Assembly: GCA_903839355.1 (NCBI GenBank)
Contig: CAIMBV010000159.1
Span: forward strand, 1 to 7,483
Reading direction: 5' to 3'
Source of the DNA: an uncultured Actinomycetes bacterium
GTDB taxonomy: Bacteria; Actinomycetota; Actinomycetes; Nanopelagicales; Nanopelagicaceae
DNA: 7,483 nt
Under the pieces are notes generated by a model, which was not told the DNA's origin, ran no database searches, and saw only the letters and a program-made list of their open reading frames with translations. The translations under genes were made by a program, and so were the position numbers. Shown here piece by piece: positions 1 through 5,429 of this stretch. Within the stretch, counting starts at the first letter, position 1. Each line of letters begins with the position of its first letter.

Positions 1-152
1 ACCACACCGGCTACAAGAGAGAGTTTCTTGGGCGCAGCGATCTCTTCAACGCTGCCCCAAGCCTGACATTCACCGCAACGGCCGACCCACTTAGTAGAAC
101 TCCAGCCGCATTCGCTACATCGAAATGGATCTTTAGCGGTTGCCTTTGCCAT
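1..152 (-). CDS. radA: DNA repair protein RadA (Sms), N-terminal fragment
   Basis: RadA is a RecA-related ATPase and branch-migration helicase that processes recombination intermediates in the cytoplasm. Only the first 50 codons lie in the window; the gene continues past the left edge, so the Walker motifs and the Lon-like C-terminal domain cannot be checked. What is visible is diagnostic: after a short lysine-rich start come FRCSECGW and GRCGECQAWGS, giving a C4 zinc finger with cysteines at residues 12, 15, 26 and 29. The W-G-R-C-x-x-C-x-x-W-G/N-S/T pattern is the hallmark of RadA/Sms. The ATG at 152 (reverse complement) lies 6 bp after the stop of the cysteine-rich gene upstream, so the two are very probably cotranscribed, with the cysteine-rich gene first. 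Upstream of the ATG there is only a weak purine-rich stretch (GAGA) as a ribosome site. Confidence 0.93.
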   Translation of the reverse strand, partial: MAKATAKDPFRCSECGWSSTKWVGRCGECQAWGSVEEIAAPKKLSLVAGV

Positions 153-158
153 CGTGAA

Positions 159-977
159 TTATCTCTGTGCCTCGAGGGTTGCGGGGTGGATGATGAAGAG
201 TGGAAGTGAACGCTTCTTCGTCTCCGCCGCTAGTGCGGCGATCGCTTCGATACGAGCGTCGCAATACTTTGTAAGTTCGGCATAAGCTGCCTCACCCATA
301 AGGGCGATAAGTTCATGGCGATTAGAGATATAAACCGGTTCGCGACCAACATGGGCCTCGGTGTTTGCAGTGCAGTACCAAGAGAATTCGGCTCCGCCAT
401 CTCCCCACGCTAAGCGCTCGTACTCACCAATTACAGTTACAGAAATCTCTTGCTCACCGAATTGGCGGGTCTCAAAGGAGCGACGGATCGGCAATTGCCA
501 GCAGACGTCGGGTTTGGTCTCAACGAAGTGGACGCCCTCTTTCTGCGCCAAATGATGAAGTACACAACCAAAACTTCCCGTAAACCCAGGAGCTTCATAT
601 CCCTTGCGGTTTAGGAAGATGCAAGAGTCCTCAACCTTGCGGGTCTTGCGATCTCCATCCAATCCAACTTCGGAGATCTTTAGTACACCTTTGGATTTCT
701 TAGGTTGTGCCTCTTGGTAGAACTGCCACATCTCAGGAGTAAGGCGCTCGGCAACCTTTAAGGTTCTGGCCTCATCATCGGCATCGGAGTAGTAGGCGCC
801 ATCTGAGCAACATCCGGCATCAGGCTTATCGGCATCAATGCCGCAGCAACCTGCGCCGTAGATGCACTGCCAGTAAGAGGTTAGCCAGGTCAGGTCACAA
901 CGAAAAATTTCGTCTGGTTTTGCTGGATCGGCAAACTCCACAAAGTCACGAGCAAATCCATCTTTAACTTCTGGCAT
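159..977 (-). CDS. Cysteine-rich protein with YkgJ/DUF3109-like metal-binding cluster, function unknown
   Basis: This encodes a 272-residue soluble protein with no signal peptide or membrane segment and eleven cysteines. The cysteines at 27, 38, 44-45 and 56-57 fall in an N-terminal block rich in aromatic residues (CDLTW..YWQC..GAGCCG..AGCC). A second set at 119, 138 and 159 has the spacing and context CIFL...GC.LHH...KPDVCWQLPIR. This resembles the C-x-F-L / G-C-x-I-Y / R-P-x-x-C-x-x-x-P signature of YkgJ/UPF0153 and DUF3109 proteins, which are thought to bind zinc or an iron-sulfur cluster; that match is my inference by eye. Two further cysteines (202, 239) lie in the C-terminal third. The gene is first in a pair with radA, 6 bp apart, so a link to DNA repair or redox state is possible but unproven. 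The ATG at 977 is supported by a promoter-like TAGGCT 8 bp upstream; there is no obvious Shine-Dalgarno, which fits a leaderless message. Confidence 0.82.
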   Translation of the reverse strand: MPEVKDGFARDFVEFADPAKPDEIFRCDLTWLTSYWQCIYGAGCCGIDADKPDAGCCSDGAYYSDADDEARTLKVAERLTPEMWQFYQEAQPKKSKGVLKISEVGLDGDRKTRKVEDSCIFLNRKGYEAPGFTGSFGCVLHHLAQKEGVHFVETKPDVCWQLPIRRSFETRQFGEQEISVTVIGEYERLAWGDGGAEFSWYCTANTEAHVGREPVYISNRHELIALMGEAAYAELTKYCDARIEAIAALAAETKKRSLPLFIIHPATLEAQR

Positions 978-985
978 AGTGCGAG

Positions 986-991
986 AGCCTA
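986..991 (-). promoter_or_regulatory. Putative -10 box (TAGGCT) for the cysteine-rich gene and radA
   Basis: On the minus strand TAGGCT is followed by 8 bp and then the ATG at 977. It fits the actinobacterial TANNNT form of the -10 element. A TTCACC (complement of 1008-1013), 16 bp upstream, matches four of six bases of TTGACA and could be the -35. With a transcription start about 7 bp after the box, the RNA would begin at or next to the ATG, meaning little or no leader. Assigned by eye only. Confidence 0.5.
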
Positions 992-1046
992 CTAGGGCAC
1001 TGTGACAGGTGAAGACTCTATGAGCCCCTGGGGATATGCGATTGGC

Positions 1047-1052
1047 TAGGCT
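1047..1052 (+). promoter_or_regulatory. Putative -10 box (TAGGCT) for proC
   Basis: TAGGCT, the same hexamer as in the divergent promoter, sits 6 bp before the proC GTG at 1059. No convincing -35 lies 16-18 bp upstream (the bases there are C-rich) and there is no Shine-Dalgarno between box and start. The position predicts a leaderless proC transcript beginning at or near the GTG. The two divergent -10 boxes lie about 55 bp apart within the 81-bp spacer (978-1058), so polymerase binding at one could interfere with the other. Confidence 0.5.
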
Positions 1053-1058
1053 AACTCC

Positions 1059-1871
1059 GTGGATCAGATCGATATCAAAAGCGCCCAGGTGGGCCTTATC
1101 GGCGTAGGCAATATGGGGCAGGCGCTTTTAGTCGCTCTTCTTAAAGCAGGAGCCGATCCCAGCAAAATTAACTTTGCAGTGCGCAGGCCAGAACGAAATC
1201 GTGAGATCGAAGAGCGTTACGGTATTACCGCAGCATCCGTCGAAGAGATAGCCGCCGAGAGCGATGTATTGATGCTCATCGTTAAGCCGCAAGATTTAGA
1301 GTCCATTATGGAGCGGTGTGCACCTCACCTGAAGAAAGATGCGCTGGTTATCTCATTCTTGGCTGGTAAGAAGATAGCGATGATAGAAGGTGGCCTTGGT
1401 AACCCTGCTGTTGTGCGCGTAATGCCAAATACGCCCACCCTTCTGGGTGTTGGCATGTCGATCGTCTCTTACGGCAACCAGGTCCGTCCCGATCAACAAA
1501 GATTCGTCTCAGAGTTCTTAGCTGCTGCGGGAAAGAGCGTTGAAGTTGCAGAAGAACTTCAAGACGCCGCCACCGCTACTAGTGGATCTGGTCCCGCCTA
1601 CTTCTTTGCCTTTGTCGAAGCGATGGTTGAAGGCGCTGTCGCGATGGGAATTGATGAGCAGACGGCTACAACCCTCGTCGTACAAACTATTGTGGGTGCA
1701 GCCAAGATGTTAGATGAGACAGGTAAGAGCGCCACAACTCTGCGCGAAAATGTGACCAGCCCGAAAGGCGTTACATATGAAGGTCTCAAGGTATTCGGCG
1801 AGGCAGATCTCGCGGGTCTGGTCTCGCGGGCGATGAAAGCTGCTGCAGATCGTTCGAGAGATTTGGCGTGA
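1059..1871 (+). CDS. proC: Pyrroline-5-carboxylate reductase
   Basis: ProC catalyses the last step of proline synthesis, reducing 1-pyrroline-5-carboxylate to L-proline with NAD(P)H in the cytoplasm. The 270-residue length is typical. The N-terminal Rossmann fold shows the dinucleotide loop GVGNMG at residues 15-20, with an RR pair at 42-43 after the second strand that could favour NADPH. MPNTP at 122-126 is the family's conserved central motif. The C-terminal helical dimerisation domain carries SGSGPAYFFAFVEA (175-188) and the signature loop VTSPKGVTYEGL (232-243). Most homologues read VTSPGGTT there, so the K and V are mild substitutions; the final Thr (239) is kept. The start is GTG at 1059, just before the Rossmann strand, with a TAGGCT box 6 bp upstream and no ribosome site. 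The gene overlaps the next start by 4 bp (GTGA), so the downstream exported protein is probably translated from the same message. Confidence 0.97.
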   Translation: MDQIDIKSAQVGLIGVGNMGQALLVALLKAGADPSKINFAVRRPERNREIEERYGITAASVEEIAAESDVLMLIVKPQDLESIMERCAPHLKKDALVISFLAGKKIAMIEGGLGNPAVVRVMPNTPTLLGVGMSIVSYGNQVRPDQQRFVSEFLAAAGKSVEVAEELQDAATATSGSGPAYFFAFVEAMVEGAVAMGIDEQTATTLVVQTIVGAAKMLDETGKSATTLRENVTSPKGVTYEGLKVFGEADLAGLVSRAMKAAADRSRDLA

Positions 1872-2764
1872 AGAGAGCACTTCTTCTTGCAACCGCGATT
1901 CTCTTCGCCTTTACTTCTAGTGCGTTTGCTGCGACCAAGACAACCGTTGCCCCTCTAACCATCAACAACTTAGCCCCGACCATCACAACAAATTTCTCGG
2001 GCGGAGATCAAGTCTCAACCCTTCTGACTTCACCTTCTGCTATTTACTTAGTCGGAACGGCCGAGACCAATACATCCCAATTGCTCACTACTGCTCCTCT
2101 AGGCGGCAGCGATGGTTACCTCATCGCCCTCAATTCCAATGGCACACATAACTGGGACTTGCGACTAGGCACTTCTGGGGATGACGTCGCCTCCACCGGC
2201 TATGTGGATGTCACAGGCAATATTTGGGTGGCCGGAGCCTCGGCAGTTGCAACCAGCACGGCACCTGCGGCAGGGCTAAATCGATTAACGGTCTGGGAGA
2301 TTAGTCCTGCAGGTCTTCTGCTCAATACCTTTACCAAAGATTTGACCGATGTTGATGTCCCAACTTCTATAACGCTCAAAGGTCCTAATTTCATTATTCA
2401 GGGCGTATCTAGTCGAGTCGGTGCTCCAACCTTTACGCTTTCAATGACTCCACTTGGAAAGTTAGGGAGCGTCAAGAACAGCCCTACTAAACCAATTGCT
2501 AGCTCCCAAATATTTAGCGCGACTAGCGCTGCTTATGGATGGCTTAGTTATGTATCACCCAAACCTATTGGCGGAGTGCTTGGCATGCCATTGCACCAGA
2601 GCACAACGGTGCTCATCAAAAGCTCTCTCAAAGATAGGTCTCTCAAAGGAATATATTCAGTGCAAGGCGTACCGATCTCGCTGACATACCAGAACGGTAT
2701 TGGGGTAGTCGAATTAACTTCACTTTCTGGAAGTTATTTACTTACCGTGATTCATACTAAATAA
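1868..2764 (+). CDS. Exported beta-propeller-like (SBBP-type repeat) protein, function unknown
   Basis: This 298-residue protein begins with a clear signal peptide: K2-R3, a hydrophobic core (LLLATAILFAF) and a type I peptidase site, most likely after A21 (SSAFA|ATK). The mature part has no cysteine, no membrane anchor and no sorting signal, so it should be released or loosely held outside the membrane. Residues 80-125 (GSDGYLIALNSNG, DLRLGTSGDD, VDVTGNIWVAGAS) resemble the bacterial beta-propeller SBBP repeat: D..Y..kl..nG, then G..D, then D..GN.yv.G. A weaker copy follows at 138-181 (VWEISPAGLLLNTF, D, ITLKGPNFIIQGVS), and further beta-rich units lie on either side. The start GTG is embedded in the proC stop (GTGA), with a weak GAGAG 7 bp before it, so translation is probably coupled to proC. 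The stop overlaps the convergent metalloprotease gene by 8 bp. No enzyme motif was found; a structural or binding role is a guess. Confidence 0.85.
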   Translation: MKRALLLATAILFAFTSSAFAATKTTVAPLTINNLAPTITTNFSGGDQVSTLLTSPSAIYLVGTAETNTSQLLTTAPLGGSDGYLIALNSNGTHNWDLRLGTSGDDVASTGYVDVTGNIWVAGASAVATSTAPAAGLNRLTVWEISPAGLLLNTFTKDLTDVDVPTSITLKGPNFIIQGVSSRVGAPTFTLSMTPLGKLGSVKNSPTKPIASSQIFSATSAAYGWLSYVSPKPIGGVLGMPLHQSTTVLIKSSLKDRSLKGIYSVQGVPISLTYQNGIGVVELTSLSGSYLLTVIHTK

Positions 2765-5150
2765 AAGTTGTGGCTTTGAAGAGTTGTAATTTGCCACCAA
2801 CTCCTACGAGTGCGTAACGCACCTTATTCACCGTTATCCAGGTAGCGCCTAGCGAATTCGATAGATCCAAGCTCGTCACCAAGGAAACTGTTTGATCGGC
2901 ATTATTTACTGCACATAGCCGGTTCTGGCAGTTAAAGAGAGTATGAGCTCCATCGCTACTAAGTGGGGCGCTCGGTGTTCCGTAGATATCGGTGCTGGTA
3001 GAGATCACGGCTCCACTTCCAGAGATATCAACCCAACGGAGTTGGTTTGGATTTGGAATTGAGGAACCGCTTGCCGCCATCCACGTACCGCTCACATCTT
3101 TGCCATTTACTGCAAGTGCGACATCGTAACCAGCCACTGCAATGTCAGTTCCATATGAATCGAGCGCTGTGTAGTGCCAATCTTCAGGATAGAGGCTGGC
3201 ACGCGTCGCTAGACGAACCTCACCTTGTAACGCTTGTTTCTGTTGATTGACCTGCAAGATTGAGTCGTAGAGAAGATAGACGGTGCGACCTACATTTACC
3301 GCCTTAAGATGGAAACCAACGTCACCGGTGGTATGTCCATTGTTGTTGGTGTCTCCATCGACAAGTTGATATTGCCAATTGCCAATAGCTGTACCCGCTT
3401 GTACAGCTGCGAGAATTATTCCTTCGCTTTGATCGCGGTAGAAGATTTGAATTCCATCTGGGGTATCGACGCAGGCATTTGCTCCGCTCACATCGCTAGC
3501 AGTTTTTCTGCGGTTGGGATCGGAGTATTTGACTACCTGCGCCCCATCGCCATCAACCACGCTGTATTTCCAGCTCTTACCGTTATAACCGGCGTAGCGA
3601 AGTTGTCTCTGAGTTACATCGGCATAGACAACATCAAGTCTCTGGTTCTTGCCAGGGGCGGATGTGCAGACCGATACATTTCCAGCGACGTTATCTGAGG
3701 TGCGACCGCCAGAACCACCATTTCCATCAATGATGCTTTTGGTCCAAGTTTTTCCATTCCACGTCGCTAGCTTGAGATAACCATGCTGGCTATCTGTATA
3801 GACGACTGCAGGAAAACCTCTAAAAGTGGTAGTTGCTAGGTATTTGGCATCAGAAGTTCCATCTAGGACGGTTGATTTCCAAGCTGCCTGAGGGAATATT
3901 GCGTTGCTCGTCTGCGGCGGTGAAACACCTAGTTGATTGCTCGCAGTTACGGTAAATGAATAGTGCGATCCATTCTTCAAACCAGTAATTTTCACTGGGC
4001 TTGAGGTTGCTTGAACAACCTGACCTGTCTCGTTGACTTTAATCGAGTATGAAGTCACTTGCGAGGTACGGGCATTGTCCGGTGGATCAAAGCTAACAAG
4101 GGCAGATTGATCTCCCACAATTGCAAAGACATTGCGTGGGGCATCTGGAATGCCAACTGGTATTCCAGGAGGAGGCTTCAAGCGCATATCAGCTAGCATG
4201 CCTAGAACTATTGATCCAGGAGTGTGGAATACCGCACCGCCAGGCCAGGATGGAGTGAGCAACGCGTTAGCTCCAGAGTTCTGGAATGTGGCTTCATCGA
4301 GATGGCTGACAGATGAACCGTTCTCATACGGGATCGGGGTGTACAAGAGAGGCTTAATTCCGTTATTTGCCGCGATGCCATTCTTGCCAGACCAGACCAA
4401 AGTATTTTGAAGCGCGGCACCTAATTCTGAGGAAGGGGAGGCGAGGTCCATGAGACGTCCGCCATCTGGAGTTTGAGCATAGGCGTCATAAGGTGTTGGT
4501 TGATCGATGCTGCCATATCCCGATATGGGATCGTAAGAGTCGTTAGAGAGAAATCCGAGTCCATGAGTTACTTCGTGCAAGATGATCGATTCAAGGTCAT
4601 ACATGTTGGAAGGGCAATTTCCATCTGTGCCGAGATAGAGAGAGTTGGAGACGCTCGAGTTTATGTTGATTGAAATCTCGGGACTGCTTGGATCGAGATC
4701 TTTTCCTGCAAGCGCATTAGCCATCGCGGAGGAGTACCAAAGAGTCGGATCCGGTGCTCCGGGAAAATTATGGAAGAAGCTAACAGGGGAGGCTGAAGCC
4801 AATATTCCAGAGGAGATTCCATCTGGAACGAAATTCGCAACCACGTTAACTGGGACAGTTGAGTTCCAATTGTCCGACCAGATATCAATCGCCGCCTGAA
4901 CCGCGGTCTGTTCTGCCACAGGAACGCCCACGTAATTCACATTGAATTTACTGAGAAGGCCAACGTGCTTCCCAGCAGGCGCTGCAGTTTTGGAGGTAAC
5001 TTTTGCAGCGGTACTTGAATCTGCGCGATAGAGATTCTCGTAAGGCGCCGCAACTTTCTCGAGCGAGAGCGCGTGAGCAGGTGATATTCCGATCAAAAGC
5101 GTTACTGAGAGGGAGGCGACGAGGGGTTTGACCACTTTTCGTGCGCGCAT
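2757..5150 (-). CDS. Secreted matrixin-like zinc metalloprotease with FnIII domain and C-terminal propeller-like repeats
   Basis: This is a 797-residue exported protein. The signal peptide at 1-27 (RARK, hydrophobic core, SPAHA|LSL) fixes the start at the ATG at 5150. A longer frame back to a GTG at 5225 would add 25 residues before the signal peptide and run into the divergent gene, so I rejected it. The catalytic domain (about 60-325) contains HEVTHGLGF at 192-200, i.e. the HExxHxxG core of metzincin-like zinc proteases with the general base E193. The third-ligand position after G199 (residue 202) is Ser, not His or Asp. Downstream, LVWSG (251-255), SHLDE (282-286), LLTP and GMLADM (317-322) follow the layout I associate with bacterial HExxHGLGF secreted proteases. 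A fibronectin type III domain spans about 337-420, then Trp/Asp-Gly repeats from 424 on. There is no C-terminal anchor. A likely role is extracellular protein breakdown; substrate unknown. A TAGGAT box 8 bp before the ATG suggests a leaderless transcript. Confidence 0.88.
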   Translation of the reverse strand: MRARKVVKPLVASLSVTLLIGISPAHALSLEKVAAPYENLYRADSSTAAKVTSKTAAPAGKHVGLLSKFNVNYVGVPVAEQTAVQAAIDIWSDNWNSTVPVNVVANFVPDGISSGILASASPVSFFHNFPGAPDPTLWYSSAMANALAGKDLDPSSPEISININSSVSNSLYLGTDGNCPSNMYDLESIILHEVTHGLGFLSNDSYDPISGYGSIDQPTPYDAYAQTPDGGRLMDLASPSSELGAALQNTLVWSGKNGIAANNGIKPLLYTPIPYENGSSVSHLDEATFQNSGANALLTPSWPGGAVFHTPGSIVLGMLADMRLKPPPGIPVGIPDAPRNVFAIVGDQSALVSFDPPDNARTSQVTSYSIKVNETGQVVQATSSPVKITGLKNGSHYSFTVTASNQLGVSPPQTSNAIFPQAAWKSTVLDGTSDAKYLATTTFRGFPAVVYTDSQHGYLKLATWNGKTWTKSIIDGNGGSGGRTSDNVAGNVSVCTSAPGKNQRLDVVYADVTQRQLRYAGYNGKSWKYSVVDGDGAQVVKYSDPNRRKTASDVSGANACVDTPDGIQIFYRDQSEGIILAAVQAGTAIGNWQYQLVDGDTNNNGHTTGDVGFHLKAVNVGRTVYLLYDSILQVNQQKQALQGEVRLATRASLYPEDWHYTALDSYGTDIAVAGYDVALAVNGKDVSGTWMAASGSSIPNPNQLRWVDISGSGAVISTSTDIYGTPSAPLSSDGAHTLFNCQNRLCAVNNADQTVSLVTSLDLSNSLGATWITVNKVRYALVGVGGKLQLFKATTFI
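3141..3881 (-). repeat. Degenerate protein repeats (W-x4-[LIVA]-D-G) encoded in the metalloprotease C terminus
   Basis: After the fibronectin type III domain, five copies of a short motif occur: WKSTVLDG, WTKSIIDG, WKYSVVDG, WQYQLVDG and WHYTALDS, with the tryptophans at residues 424, 469, 527, 592 and 658. Spacing is 45, 58, 65 and 66 residues. Copies two to four are followed by G/D/N-rich loops, and strands such as LKLATWNG, LRYAGYNG and VRLATR precede the tryptophan. The pattern suggests blades of a beta-propeller, each blade ending with the Trp/Asp-Gly turn. The copies are similar only at protein level, so this is old divergence and not a recent DNA duplication. Such domains usually bind carbohydrate or protein surfaces; the ligand here is unknown. 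Confidence 0.6.
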
Positions 5151-5158
5151 AGTGAAAA

Positions 5159-5164
5159 ATCCTA
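5159..5164 (-). promoter_or_regulatory. Putative -10 box (TAGGAT) for the metalloprotease gene
   Basis: On the minus strand TAGGAT is followed by 8 bp (TTTTCACT) and the ATG at 5150, the same geometry as for the cysteine-rich gene. No Shine-Dalgarno lies between box and start. A -35 element at the expected distance would fall over the start codon of the divergent glutaredoxin-like gene, and I see no good match there. It predicts a leaderless message. Confidence 0.45.
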
Positions 5165-5186
5165 GTCCTCTGGGAAGATAGGCACC

Positions 5187-5429
5187 ATGCGCCAGGTTCA
5201 GATCTACTCTCGTCGAGGCTGCCACCTCTGCAACGATGCCTTAGTAACCTTAGAAAAGCTGCAGAATGAACTGAGTTTTGAGATCGTGGAGATCGTTATC
5301 GATGGCGATGCAGATTTAGAGTACAAATATGGCGAGCAGGTACCAGTGATCCATATAGATCATGCCCCTCATGACTTCTTTACCGTAAACCCAGAGCGAT
5401 TTCGTAAGGCCTTTCAAGCCCTCGATTAA
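5187..5429 (+). CDS. Glutaredoxin-like thiol-disulfide protein (DUF836 type)
   Basis: This is an 80-residue thioredoxin-fold protein, the usual size for the short glutaredoxin-like DUF836 family. After the first strand (QVQIYS) it carries the redox motif C12-H-L-C15, followed by a helix. VPV at 52-54 holds the cis-proline (P53) that faces the active site in this fold, and a C-terminal helix (NPERFRKAFQAL) closes the domain. It probably reduces disulfides or mixed thiols in the cytoplasm, but partners are unknown, and classical glutathione is absent from most actinobacteria. In Mycobacterium tuberculosis a similar small protein (Rv0508) precedes hemA and lies a few genes from proC, so the neighbourhood is partly conserved. 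The ATG at 5187 has only a mediocre ribosome site (GGGAAG, 9 bp upstream). The stop overlaps the convergent helicase gene by 4 bp. Confidence 0.88.
   Translation: MRQVQIYSRRGCHLCNDALVTLEKLQNELSFEIVEIVIDGDADLEYKYGEQVPVIHIDHAPHDFFTVNPERFRKAFQALD

Noticed and set aside
2715..2736. Inverted repeat (TAACTTC, 8-base loop, GAAGTTA) as a terminator for the propeller-like gene
   Set aside because: The stem is short and A/T-rich, lies inside the coding region before the stop codon and has no proper T-run after it; chance is as likely.
3309..3698. 129-codon plus-strand open frame inside the metalloprotease gene
   Set aside because: It lies wholly antisense to a well-supported gene, has no ribosome site or promoter, and the translation shows no domain.
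5151..5225. 25-residue N-terminal extension of the metalloprotease from a GTG at 5225
   Set aside because: It would place residues ahead of a clear signal peptide, overlap the divergent glutaredoxin-like gene by 39 bp and ignore the TAGGAT box 8 bp before the ATG at 5150.
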